Assembly: GCA_964016985.1 (NCBI GenBank)
Contig: OZ024823.1
Span: forward strand, 34,896,878 to 34,960,877
DNA: 64,000 nucleotides
Direction: 5' to 3'
DNA from: Anodontia alba
Taxonomy: Eukaryota; Mollusca; Bivalvia; Lucinida; Lucinidae
Shown: piece after piece, positions 54,307 to 64,000 of the stretch
How the letters are laid out: each line of letters opens with the position of its first letter
Position numbering within the stretch: position 1 is the first letter of the stretch
Notes under the pieces: generated by a model
What the model was told of the DNA's origin: nothing
Databases searched by the model: none
What the model saw: only the letters and a program-made list of their open reading frames with translations
Position numbers and translations under genes: made by a program

Positions 54307-54940
54307 GGTCCTACTAATCACCCCATGGCACCCCACGGTACCCCATGACAGCCCACGGCATCAAACTATATGGATATTTATCATAAAATATGTTATAGAT
54401 GGACAAGTATACTTTTGCAATACTCGTCTTCATCTTAATAAACAGAGATTTATATTGATGATGATGACTTGTGTTTGATTTAAAATATTATGTCTAAAAC
54501 TCTCGTAATTTTTTGCGCCCCATGACATCAAAATATATGTATATTTACCATAAAATATGTGTTTAAGACGGCAAGTAAAAGTTTTGTAATACTTGTATCT
54601 ATCTAAATAAACAGAATATTTATACTGATGACTTGTGTTTGAACTTGAATATAAAATGTAATTTTAAGTTAAAACTTATCTGTACTGTAAGACTATCAAC
54701 TTACACCATTGGTCTCTTTGCTTTATTTTAGAGTCAGTTTGAATCTTGGTGTTTAGGCGCCCCGAGATAATCGCTTGAAGTAAGGTTAATGTCTTAAACT
54801 ATCACAAAAAAAAATTTGGATACATAAAACTAATACCCTGGTGTAATTTCAGCATTCAATTAATAAATACAATGAAATAATTTAGTGCCGTGGGGTGCAT
54901 TGGGATGCCGTGGGGTGCCATGGGGTGATTAGTAGGACCC
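54307..54940. mobile_element. TIR element with CCCCATGGCACCCCACGG ends
   Basis: GGTCCTACTAATCACCCCAT at 54307 is mirrored at 54940, with about 50 bp of pairing and extra copies of the CCCCAYGG motif. The interior has two tandem relatives of about 115 bp (54361-54480 and 54530-54645, each with CATAAAATATGT and GATGACTTGTGTTTGA). A stretch at 54650-54775 is related to the 41682/43203/43822 repeat. Confidence 0.8.
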
Positions 54941-55374
54941 CGTGCCGAGTTAACACCTTGACAAAAGTAGCGCGTGTATTACTACACCGAATTTTGAAGT
55001 CTATGTTTCGAATTGCATTATCTAAATCGATTTCAGTTACAGTTATGTTAGCGAAATAAAAAAGCCATACAAAATTCCGCTGCTTCACATTCAGTTCACC
55101 GTAATAGTGCTGCATTGCGTCTGATTAAGAAGTAGTGCGCGTATAAATATACGCATAAATAGCTGTGATGAGAATCCGCTCGTAAAAACCCCATGCGATT
55201 GCAAAGAGCCTGCTAGCTGTCGCTAGCAGACTCAACAACAACAAAAAAAACATGCAACAAAAAAACAAGAAGAGCTAAAGCACTATCCTCGGCAACGGCG
55301 TTATCGTCCACTCAAAATGTTAAAGGTTTACGTTGATATTTTAAAGAAATATTATCCAAACCATTTGGTGTACT
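54941..55374. other. Intergenic, nothing recognised
   Basis: A short inverted pair GAGCCTGCTAGCTGTCGCTAGCAGACTC sits at about 55207. No gene or element supported. Confidence 0.45.
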
Positions 55375-55483
55375 CCCAGTCAAACTTTAACGTCGTAAAT
55401 AAAGTTCTTTCGACGTCGCTGCGAAGCCATAGCGTCGCAGCGACTTCGAAAGAACGTAACTGCGACGTTGTGTTTTTGCTGAG
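55375..55483. mobile_element. CCCAG palindrome, third type
   Basis: CCCAGTCAAAC...AACGTCG to CGACGTTGTGTTTTTGCTGAG, with the core hairpin GTTCTTTCGACGTCGCTGCG. Same end theme as 11210 and 52540. Confidence 0.65.
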
Positions 55484-55504
55484 TTAGTTCATATTTGGCA
55501 TGGT

Positions 55505-55625
55505 GGTAGATCCTAAAGAGACAATTTGCATGAAATGCTAAAGCCTATTTTCTGGGCAAAAAAAGAGGGAAACGTTTCAAAATGTCGTATGCTGAAATGT
55601 TTAACGCATACTAAGCGTTAAGGAC
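55505..55625. mobile_element. Family K MITE, diverged
   Basis: GACAATTTGCATGAAATGC, CCTATTTTCTGGGCAAAAAA, GCATACTAAGCGTTAAGG. Confidence 0.5.
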
Positions 55626-55815
55626 AGGAAAAACGAACATGTAATAAACAAAAACAAACTAGCACACGTGGCAACTGCAATGCATTTATTTCCGTCCGTC
55701 GCACGCAAATAGTGCATTACAGAAAAGCTGTAAAAACCAAGGCTGAATGTTTTCTTAAGTATGCATTTACAATTTATACTGGCGCCATTAAAATGCGAGT
55801 ATCATCATATAAAAG

Positions 55816-55848
<33 letters not shown>

Positions 55849-56799
55849 TTTATGATAAGGCTATTGATGGAGGCTCGGAATAAAATTGAACAAGTCTGTG
55901 GACCAGTACGTGTATCTTTAGACTGGCATTAATGTATTGAATTAAAAATGACTGCATAAAAATGTATTATCGGTACCTATAGAATCAAATGAATAAACAT
56001 CTCTCGTCTTATGTCTCTTCTTATAGTGAAATCAACAGTGACAAGCCTTTATAATCATAATTGTCTACGCTAAGACAATCATAGAGATAAGGAGAGACAC
56101 GGAAGTAAGTCCATTGTTGATCCACAGCGCATCATTGACATTATGTTGGTTAACCCAAGAACGGAACCGGATCTAATATCTCAATTGAATCGAATCGGAA
56201 ACATTGCATCCAAAGGCAAATTTTAATGTAAGAAATGGGCTAAATGCAGAAAAATGCAAAGAAATGTAATTGTTTTAAGAGGCGACACAGTGAAATGAAG
56301 TAGTTTCTTTCTTTCATTCTTTCTTTCTTTCCTTCTTTCTTTCTTTCTTTCTTTCTTACTGTACTGTACTGTAATCGATCTTTATATATAACTAAAAATG
56401 TTAACTCTGCTGTCTATGCCCGCGGTCAATCTTAATAATTGTCACTGATCCTGAATCACGGAATTTATACTTCGCGCTAGTGAAAACAAAGAGATATTTT
56501 GCCCATATTTCAGACGTAATAATAACTATAATATATGGAATTGTAAGAAATAAATGTTATTTTGTGAATTTCATCGATGTGTAAACGCCGACGAATTACC
56601 CGCCAACAACTTGTGCCGGCGAATCACTCACAAACTTTAAATAAAACCTTTATTTGAAATTTATGTGATTCACCGGCATTTTCACATCGATAAAATCCAC
56701 AAAGAAAAATGAAACTCATTCCTACATAAAAATCTTAACGCAAAGCTTTGGCATTTTCCGGACGATAACGCAACCACCGTCACCAAAGTCGATACATTT
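55626..56799. other. Intergenic; poly-A (55812-55846) and (TTTC)n (56307-56356)
   Basis: The two simple repeats are the only clear features. A CGCCGACGAATTACCCGCC/GGCGAATCAC stretch near 56590-56680 is a weak inverted pair. Confidence 0.6.
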
Positions 56800-57000
56800 C
56801 CCGCCATTCTTCACAAGGGAGATGGCGTTTATAACTTTCAATTTGCTTTCCCGCACACTAGCCCCTTTTGAGCACTAAAAGGAAATTATTTACTCCTAAA
56901 GGAAGCAAATTCTTTCCTTTTAGAGTAGACCCCTTTTCAGAAGGGAGACAAAATGTACGTATATACTCGAAAATATATTCCTTGCCCTTAAAAGCTGAAA
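56800..57000. mobile_element. Family D foldback MITE, copy D11
   Basis: TTCACAAGGGAGATGGCGTT, CAATTTGCTTTCCCGCAC, AAAAGGAAATTATTTACTCC pairing with AAGCAAATTCTTTCCTTTT, TTTCAGAAGGGAGACAAAAT. Confidence 0.75.
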
Positions 57001-57029
57001 AATTCTGAAACTTTGTTTCGTAATGGCGA

Positions 57030-57161
57030 AGCGGTTCTAAGGAGTACTCACAACCTAAGTTTTGAGCAGAAATATGAAAAATATCAGAATGTTTATCTTA
57101 AAACTTTCAGTTTTTGGTGGTGAAATTTTCAATATATTTGAATAGGCGTGTTTTCGTAATG
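57030..57161 (+). mobile_element. Family A right-half fragment A19
   Basis: GCGAAGCGGTTCTAAGGAGTAC through TTTTGAGCAGAAATATG to the terminus GTTTTCGTAATG. Confidence 0.78.
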
Positions 57162-57356
57162 TATTGGGCTTTAATTTATGTCCATTTTGTGTCTTGTGAA
57201 TTTAATAAGTCCTGTTTAGCAATGTGATTACCTCGTTGAAGAAAGAACCCGGGCTCCTTTGGTTTTCTTTGGTTTGTGGTATATATGCCGTCTGTCTGGG
57301 TTTGTTTGGTAGGCTGTGTTCTGTGATTGTGGCTCCTCTTTGACATAATCTACACT

Positions 57357-57635
57357 CAACACGAAAACATACATATATAATTTTGACCCCCTTTAACCCC
57401 ACTTTTATGTAGTAAAACTGGGGTTAACAGGGGTATACATTATTTTTTCTTATTTCTGCTCAAAAACATAGCTTGTGGGTACTCGTTAGAACCGCCTCGG
57501 CGAGGCGGTTCTAACGGGTACCCACAATCTATGTTTTGAGCAGAAATATGAAATATATCAGAATTTTTATCTGAAAACTTTCAGTTTTTGGTGGTGAAAT
57601 TTTCAATATATTTGAATAGGCGTGTTTTCGTAATG
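57357..57635 (+). mobile_element. Family A foldback MITE, copy A20
   Basis: CAACACGAAAACATACA to ...GTTTTCGTAATG; near-perfect TTAGAACCGCCTCGGCGAGG hairpin. The sequence between A19 and A20 resembles the 39061-39230 area weakly. Confidence 0.88.
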
Positions 57636-57639
57636 ATTT

Positions 57640-57890
57640 TCCATGAGTTCGAATCCAAGTTCGGTCACGTAATTTTCTTGGAGATTGATCATGAAATAAT
57701 TTCTAACGTAACGGCCATTCTCCACTTTCCACGGATTTAAGGAGGGCAGTTGTCAGTTACTGGCAAATGTATGTTCACAAAAAAAAAAAAAAAAGTCTGC
57801 CCAGGGAAAGTGTGAGTATGATAACTGACAGGCTCGAAATGACCTTAACAGTGTTGACTGTACCTTAAAACTCCAAACCAAATCAAAATC
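57640..57890 (+). mobile_element. SINE fragment, head lost
   Basis: GAGATTGATCATGAAATAAT, GAGGGCAGTTGTCAGTTACTGG, CAGGCTCGAAATGACC and AAACTCCAAACC match the SINE body. An A-run at 57779-57795 replaces part of it. Confidence 0.75.
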
Positions 57891-57917
57891 CGTTGACATT
57901 CTTACAGTACAATAATT

Positions 57918-57995
57918 ATGTAAGCGGATAGCGAAGACCCTGATGAGACTGCGCGGATGCGCAGTCTGATCTTGACCTTCGCTGTCCGTATATGC
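57918..57995. repeat. Family C hairpin
   Basis: AGCGAAGACCCTGATGAGAC...GCGCGGATGCGC...TGACCTTCGCTGTCCG: a single well-paired hairpin. Confidence 0.72.
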
Positions 57996-58654
57996 CTCGA
58001 ATACATCTTTTCACTTGGCGGCCGGCGCAAAGATAGTACGGTTCGCTTTTGTTCTGACAGAAGCAATTTACACGAAGAAAGAGGCAATTGCATATTCCAT
58101 GTATCGCGTTTGACCATAGTCAGAATTTCCACAAGACTGACCGCATTGTGAAAATGTATCGGCTAATTGGGGACTTCCTAACTCATGCAAGCAGTAAGAC
58201 ACTGTTTTTGTTTTTGCTTGCAAGACACTGTATTATTTAAGATTATTAACATGCAAGGCATGAATTAAAAGTTCCGACAGAAACAATAATAATATAGTGG
58301 CGGTAATTTCCTATATGTTTTGGGTTCAAATTTCTTTGCAATTCCGGTTTGCTGCAAGAAGTGTATATGGTAAAAAAAAAGGAAACTTCTGACAGAAGAA
58401 TGTCACCAAAAGTAGTACTCCGCGAATGGAGATTAATAGGCGAGAAGAAACGTGGGGGAATCCTTATCCGCTTATAGAATCGGTCGGGATACCCTATGAT
58501 ATATATAGACGACTGGAGATGACCCTGATCCGACTGCGAATGTACATGTGCACTGATCTAGAACTTTGACATTGACATATGGCGTATGGTCCTTTTCTCT
58601 TACTGCGTTTAATTTGCAGACTAAGACAAAACATATGAACCACACTGAGCGAAA

Positions 58655-58870
58655 ACCTTCTTTCAGGGCATCAACGGACAGCGAAGACCCAGATCAGACT
58701 GCGCAAATGCGCAGTCTGGTCAGGGCCTTCGCTGTCCGCGAGGAGATTCATTGAATACTATACAATGTATCAATGGAAGACAAAGGCCTGGATAACTTTG
58801 CGCATGCGCAGGATGATCAGAATCCGCGCATACTGCACATGTTTGAAGACACGTTTTCGCTTGACGTGGA
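58655..58870. repeat. Family C double-hairpin repeat, copy C10
   Basis: CGGACAGCGAAGACCCAGAT...GCGCAAATGCGC...CTTCGCTGTCCG is a long near-perfect hairpin. The second hairpin (GCCTGGATAAC...GCGCATGCGC...GAATCCGCG) is weaker. Confidence 0.75.
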
Positions 58871-59026
58871 CAATGTGGCCATGGCTTGCCAAAGCTACTC
58901 ATGTTTTTTTTCCTTATGAAAATATAATTTTTACCGTAGTTTAGCCTAAATATTCCGACATCTTAACTCTTAATAACAAAATGACCTATATTGTACAGCC
59001 CACCAAAACTCTCTTGGCTCAATGAT

Positions 59027-59275
59027 CTGGGCCCAGTTGTTCAAAGCTAACGGCGTCGTTAGTTAACGATTCGTTAAAATTTACATCGAGTGATACGCAA
59101 ATATGCTGATTTTTTTTTTGCTGAAAAAATGTGAGTAGCTTTTGCAATGCAAAAGCTACTCACATTTTTTCAGCAAAAAATATCAGAATATTGTGTATTG
59201 AATCCGCTAAAACAGTTAACGAAATGGCCCTTAAAGAGCTCGTTAAGCTAACGACGCTTTGAACGACTGGGCCCT
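59027..59275. mobile_element. Family I MITE, copy 3 (best preserved)
   Basis: CTGGGCCCAGTTGTTCAAAG to CTTTGAACGACTGGGCCC, with a central perfect hairpin GCTGAAAAAATGTGAGTAGC and its complement. Confidence 0.88.
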
Positions 59276-59619
59276 GATTAATAAAAGTCTAAAAGGCTGC
59301 CCCTGTAAACAAAGAACGCATAAAGAACCGGCAAATCGGAGACTCGGTTTTATTAAGCCTCTTCATATACAGAACCGTAGTTTGCGGGGCTGCATATGTC
59401 CCTTACAACAAGCGATATTCGATTTTCAAAGTAATCAGAATGTGCTCAATGATCCCAAAGGAAATAAAAATATACTCTGCACTATGGTGAAGTACGGGGA
59501 GACGTTTTACGGCCGCCACACGGCATTTAACACCAACTGCAGTGAAGTAAAATGAAAATGTAAAAAAAGTGTTATGGTTATTTCTTTAAATAATTATCTA
59601 ATAGCATAAACGTAATGGA

Positions 59620-59775
59620 AATTTTGAACTCTTTGAACGCTAATGAAAAAAAAATACAGACAACAAATGATAAATATTTTGGTTAATTTCCAAGAAAACA
59701 GAACTTGACATTTCGTGTGGAGACGATTCGCGTGAAATGTCAAGTCCTCTTTTCTTTGAAAAAAAATATTTACAA
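59620..59775. mobile_element. Family K MITE with internal hairpin
   Basis: AACAGAACTTGACATTTCG...CGCGTGAAATGTCAAGTCC is the hairpin; the flanks are AT-rich. A CGACGTTG-rich palindrome-like patch follows at 59795-59862. Confidence 0.55.
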
Positions 59776-59914
59776 TATAATATTCTAGTATTCAAGACGT
59801 TGAACCGACGTTGCAGACGTTGAATCGACGTTGTTTCAATGTAGTTTGCCCGCTAGGAATACATCACATTAATTAAATCCATAATTGCCATTTGAAATCC
59901 TTTACCTTACTCTT

Positions 59915-60075
59915 TGTACAGGTCTATTTCAGTTAAAATGGTGTCTGGTTTATTTAATTTGTAATATGTCTTTTACAGAAATCCTTATGCTTATTACTAA
60001 CAGTGTAGACCTGATCAGACCCACGGAGCTACATCGTTTGCCTAGGTCCCATTTTGGGACAGTAGAAAATAATGA
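59915..60075. mobile_element. Long family B element, hairpin deleted
   Basis: ATGGTGTCTGGTTTATTTAAT, CTTATTACTAACAGTGTAGACC, TGATCAGACCCACGG, CGTTTGCCTAGGTCCC: same order as 26690-26870 but without the long central stem. Confidence 0.55.
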
Positions 60076-60164
60076 CTATGACATTGTTAAACCAAAGACT
60101 CCTTGAACAATTGGTCCATGGAAGAAATGAAAAAAACAATCACTTTTATGTTTAGTTCGGTTGG

Positions 60165-60265
60165 TAGGACCAGTGGCAGATCAGTACGCTTAATGCTAAT
60201 CTGCTGTTCTAAAGGTTTCGAATTCCGCTCGAACGGCGAAATTCCTTACGTGACTATGCCATGTT
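60165..60265 (+). other. tRNA-like sequence, probably a SINE relic
   Basis: GGTTGGTAGGACCAGTGGC and GGTTTCGAATTCC sit about 60 bases apart like A and B boxes; the pairing is poor. Confidence 0.3.
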
Positions 60266-60314
60266 CATTTTTATAGAGCGTTTTTATTGTGACTGAAATT
60301 ACAGTTGATGAGAC

Positions 60315-60555
60315 TGCGAACCCTCAAAGTGCTAATTACAACTGCAGCAGACGACATTTGTTCTGAGTTTGTTTCTGTTGTTACTTTTCAGAGAAAATAT
60401 GCCGTTACCTTGCATGTGAATCGTCTGTCTAGCAGACGCATCACATGAAACGCCAAGTTGCTTAGTTTCTCTGAAAAAGTTTTTTTTTAAACAAAAAAAA
60501 AAAAGAATAAAATGCTGTCTGCTGCATTTTTTCTCAGCGCTTTAACCCTTAAAAC
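60315..60555. mobile_element. Family K MITE, long copy
   Basis: GCAGCAGACGACATTTGTTC pairs loosely with AATGCTGTCTGCTGCATT. The centre carries TGCATGTGAATCGTCTGTCT/AGCAGACGCATCACATG. Confidence 0.6.
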
Positions 60556-60790
60556 GCCAAGAAAACCTGAATCTGAAAATGTCGTCTGTTTATATCGTCT
60601 GCTGAATATTCTTGCAAACTTTTCAAACATACCTTTTGCATGTATGAAAACAGTGTGGACCCAGATCGGACTGCTCCTAAAGGAGCAGTCTGATCTGGAT
60701 CCACACTGTTTGCAAAAATGACTTTAAAAGTAACCAGCATAAGACAAAGCAGACGACAATTGTTGTGATTGGCGCTTTAAGGGTTAAGGG
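60536..60790. mobile_element. GCGCTTTAACCCTTAA-ended element with B-type hairpin
   Basis: GCGCTTTAACCCTTAAAACG at the left and GGCGCTTTAAGGGTTAAGG at the right are inverted. Inside is a near-perfect hairpin AACAGTGTGGACCCAGATC...GCTCCTAAAGGAGC. Confidence 0.65.
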
Positions 60791-60992
60791 TTAAACAGAC
60801 AAAGATACGTCGTAGGACACTCGGTGCCTTACTGGCAGCACGTGTTTGTGCCTCGAGGTAAGAAAATATACCAGCTTACATGCGAGCCTTATTAGCATGC
60901 GCATTCACGAACTCTAATCAGTGTCTGCGCAGTTCGCTTGAAGAAGCTCTGGGTCGTTCGCCATTCACAGAACATCCTTTTTTCCAAGGGAC

Positions 60993-61105
60993 CATTTCTC
61001 AAGTCAAGTTAAGTCAAGTCATAGTACTTTATTGTCTCAAAGTCAAGCAAAACATGACATCAGAGGAAATGAAAATACAAAAGTTGCAGTCAGGACGATT
61101 ACCGT
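60993..61105 (-). other. Possible 3' end of a non-LTR retrotransposon
   Basis: On the minus strand AATAAAG (near 61028-61033) is followed by a tail of GACTT repeats (60993-61020). Short tandem tails after AATAAA-like sequence occur in some non-LTR elements. No reverse transcriptase is present. Confidence 0.3.
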
Positions 61106-62344
61106 AATTTCATATATATAATAACTGTTGGGTAAGAACTAAGACATATTCTAAACGTTATTGCAATTTATTGCAGTGACCCAAATTACAGGTGAATGTA
61201 ACTTGGGGAACAGAATTGCTAGTGTAACAATCATAGATTGCGGCCCAGTTTTGCATAAAGTGTTTTACCAGTATGTGTAACCAAAAGTGTTCAAGTTATA
61301 TCGGGTTTCACGCCTGTATGTATTGCTACAGTATAGTAATAAGTATTTTACGATACCAGTTGATTCGCATGTATGGACATGTATTTTACAGAGGTTTTCT
61401 CGTTAGAATCTGAAAGCGTACATGTATAAGGCTGTCAGTGTAACTGAAGTAATATAGAATTCAAGTTTGCAAACAAAAAATGTATTCCTGGAATAGATAG
61501 AATATATCAGTACATTAACCAATTTTAGTCTGGAGACATCCCAAAAGGGTAATCAGAAAACAGTGGAGACCAAGATTAGATGCTGCATGATGCGGCGTTT
61601 GATCAGGGTCTCTACTGTGTGCAAATAGTTTAGTCATTTTTCTCCAGGAATATCACATAGATTACTAGCCTAACATAATTAAAACTCTTCCACCGTAAAG
61701 GGGATCAGTTCCCACCGTCAGATACAGACAGCATTGTGACATGACTAAAAGATTGTTGAAACCGAAGTCAGACCTCAACACCACCGAACACACACACACA
61801 TGCACACACACGCACGCACACACACGCTCGTACACACGCGCGTAAAAGCACACGCACGTTGTATCAGTTACCATTTTTTAATATAAAAGAATCTATATCA
61901 TTCTTCTCATTATGAAAACAAATGCTCTAAAGACTCCCTTTGTGTTGCTTAAGTGAACAAAAAAGTAGCGAAATATCACCGAGGAATACGAAAGAAAGAA
62001 GAAGCAAGAAAAACAAATGGAGTTGCTCTACACATCATACACAGGGTCAGCAAACACACACCAACCCATAGACGTTGTTTCGACATCGCCGCGTGGTCGA
62101 AGCAATGCTCTTACCATGTTCTGTTGTTACTGACTGAGATTCCTAGCAAAACCGTTTCTAGGTAAAAGCCTAAAAGAAAATCCTAGATCGTTGCTCGGTA
62201 CTCACTCATAGATACTAAGCATGTACTGAAATTACAAGCCAATTTTAAGATGCATGTTGGTTTTGAACTGTTATCCACGCACAATCTACATATGTACCAC
62301 TGAACAAAGCTATTTATGCATCAGCCATGTTTGAGACACAACGT
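61106..62344. other. Intergenic; B hairpin (61559-61627) and CA-rich repeat (61785-61855)
   Basis: AAACAGTGGAGACCAAGATT pairs with GATCAGGGTCTCTACTGTG. The CA/CG repeat is imperfect. No gene recognised. Confidence 0.6.
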
Positions 62345-62535
62345 GATATAATGTACAATTGAACACGATTAGATCAACCTGTGCACCCGCATAGTCTGAT
62401 CAGAGACCGCTGTCCGTGGATAGAAGCCTTGGACAAAGCCCCCAGAGAAGACTGATCCTAATGCGTGGATGCGCATGTGCAATCTGATCCGAGTCCTCTA
62501 AGCGCTCATGTTCGAAGGTGCATTTTCGCCCGTTG
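62345..62535. repeat. Family C repeat, diverged
   Basis: GATCAACCTGTGCACCCGCA...GTCTGATCAGAG and GATCCTAATGCGTGGATGCG...AATCTGATCCGAG; both hairpins are weakened. Confidence 0.6.
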
Positions 62536-62593
62536 CTGCTCATTTATGTATGATCTGATAACCGTATTTATCCTAAATTAAGACATATTAAAA

Positions 62594-63112
62594 CAGCTCC
62601 GGATAAGAGGACGTATCAACGTAATAAGTAAAATTCCACTCGAAAATAAGACCACTCCGCTATTAAGACCAGCTTTTGCTAGTCCCAAATGGGGTTTCCT
62701 TGTTCTTTTACATAGCTCCAGATAAGAGAGGGGGGGGGGGTGTCTGCATAATATTTTTCTTATTTCTCCACAAAAAATATGTTGTGGTACTCATTAGAAG
62801 CGCCTCGGCGAGGCGCTTCTAATGAGTACCACAACATTTTTATGTGGAGAACTAAGAATTATATCAGTACCTTTTGGTTGAAAGAAGACCTTATCTGGAA
62901 CTATGTTCTACATTCAATATTAAGACCACTCCGCTAATAAGATCACTTTTAGGCAAGTCCAAAATGTGGTCTTAATAGCGGACTTTTACTGTATTTTACC
63001 GTATTTTTTCTTATTTCTCTCCGACAACATATGCTGTGGGTACCACATTATATATTTTCATGGAGAAATAATATATATATATGGGCTGAAAAAAATGCCT
63101 GATCTGGAGCTA
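62594..63112. mobile_element. Family H nested MITE complex
   Basis: Outer ends CAGCTCCGGATAAG and GATCTGGAGCTATG are inverted; inner ends TAGCTCCAGATAAG (62713) and CTTATCTGGAACTAT (62903) enclose a perfect hairpin ACTCATTAGAAGCGCCTCGG, the core shared with A, F and G. AAGACCACTCCGCTAWTAAG occurs twice (about 62648 and 62922), and its inverse CTTAATAGCGGAC occurs near 62973. Most likely one element inserted in or duplicated beside another. Confidence 0.7.
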
Positions 63113-63909
63113 TGCCTAAATTTCTTGCTATACTGATTCCAAAATTTGAACAAGTCCATTATACTATATGTTGTTGTGTATAAAACAGCTGGATGAGTTG
63201 TAAACAGTAAAGACATTGATGATACGCCGCATTCTGTGGTGCCTGCTCTGGTCTACAATGTTTCCTCAGGCATGTCTGTTCCAATACTTAGGACCATTAC
63301 GGTATCACGAATCAAAGAAAAAAGTAAGATGACATATGTGAGCAGTGTACATCCAATTCAGCCTGTGCACCCGTGCTGTCTTACCAGACACTACGTATCA
63401 CATTCATAGACTATTTAAGGGCTGTACATTAGGTAAACGAATGTCGCAGACTCTATTTAGACTGCACTGAGTTGCAGAACGGTCTGGCCTTGCGCTATTA
63501 TTTTTATTTTTGTTTCTTTCTTTGTTTCTTTTATTTTTTTCTGTACATTATAAGGCTGCTTTCTGTTTGAATCGGGCCTTAATATTCATTCGTATAAGTT
63601 TATAACAAACCTACTTAAGGGTCGATATCTCATTCTTAGGAAGATCACTAAACAGATTAAAATATAGTTCTGTTTACATAGATAAAGATAAAGAGTGTCA
63701 AAATCCAGTTTTTCTTGCAATTAAGAACATTTATCTATGATCTCTTACTCATTATCTTTAGTTTCGCAACCATAAGCCACTTACACTAGGAACCGACTAC
63801 ATATATATGAAGTCTTATCTTAATACATGCCGTGAATAAGAAAACCGGACTGCAAACCAAGGTTTCACTAACTTTGATGCGGAGTATTGACATGAATAAA
63901 TCGCAACCG
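63113..63909. other. Intergenic; diverged B hairpin at 63197-63270
   Basis: GTAAACAGTAAAGACATTG...GATACGCCGC and GCCTGCTCTGGTCTACAATG are the only structure recognised. Confidence 0.5.
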
Positions 63910-64000
63910 AAGAAAATGCACCTTTTAACATGTGCGCCCAACGAAGACTCTAATCAGACTGCGCATCCGCGCAGTCTGATTAGAGTCTTCGTTGGGCGCA
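63910..64000. repeat. Family C hairpin reaching the window end
   Basis: GCGCCCAACGAAGACTCTAA pairs perfectly with its complement ending at the last base; the loop side is CGCATCCGCG. The second hairpin, if present, lies outside the window. Confidence 0.8.

Noticed and set aside
56307..56356. Polypyrimidine tract as a splice acceptor
   Set aside because: It is a (TTTC)n microsatellite with no exon-like sequence after it.
59259..59555. 98-codon frame
   Set aside because: Begins inside the right end of the family I MITE; the remainder shows no recognisable motif.

Overview
The window reads as gene-poor, AT-rich animal DNA. A bivalve mollusc is the most likely source, judged from the repeat types: tRNA-headed SINEs, the AGCTCACCTG-ended repeat with CCGT runs and tandem units of about 155 bp, very dense foldback MITEs, and molluscan-style mariner and Tc1 copies. 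Species assignment is inference. I see no prokaryotic organisation, no operons, no true tRNA or rRNA gene, and no intact multi-exon host gene.

Autonomous-type coding relics are few. A complete but dead Tc1-like element (591-2214) has a GT-AG intron in its transposase. A nearly intact mariner (37252-38592, minus) is broken by one extra base in a homopolymer. A decayed ORF (52938-53411, minus) starts with a 2A-like D-I-E-Q-N-P-G-P motif followed by an RGRQC cysteine box. Weak host-gene candidates are an ETS/CRE-like promoter with a donor site (14605-14725), two phase-compatible exon-like blocks (17607-17728 and 18659-18728, the first with an in-frame stop) and a short membrane-helix exon candidate (45947-46087, minus).

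Most of the rest is non-autonomous mobile DNA. Family A (about 280 bp, 20 copies) is a foldback element with CATYACGAAAACA ends and a long central hairpin. Families E, F and G have pogo/Tigger-like CAGT...ACTG ends flanked by TA. Families A, F, G and H have different ends yet share the same central hairpin, TTAGAANCGCCTCG plus its complement. Other families are B (short CAAACAGTGTAGAYCC hairpins), C (CTGATCAGACTGCGC hairpins), D (AAGGAAAGAATTTGCTCCC hairpins), I (GGGCCCAGTTGTTCAAA ends), J and L (hAT-like), K (TTAACGCTTAGCACTCTGGG ends), and a set of CCCAG...CTGGG palindromes with unrelated interiors. A typical hAT MITE with an exact 8-bp target duplication lies at 16303-16710. SINE copies with clear target duplications lie at 122-432 and 15235-15372.

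Tandem DNA includes an alternating A/B dimeric array (9606-10560), a palindromic ATATCTGCATTT array (22060-24230), an 85-87 bp array with higher-order duplication (44100-45005), and several microsatellites. Nested insertions (A4 in a SINE, A13 in a duplicated repeat, a palindrome inside an E element) give relative ages and filled/empty-site comparisons. Family letters are local labels, and MITE boundaries without a visible target duplication are approximate to a few bases.
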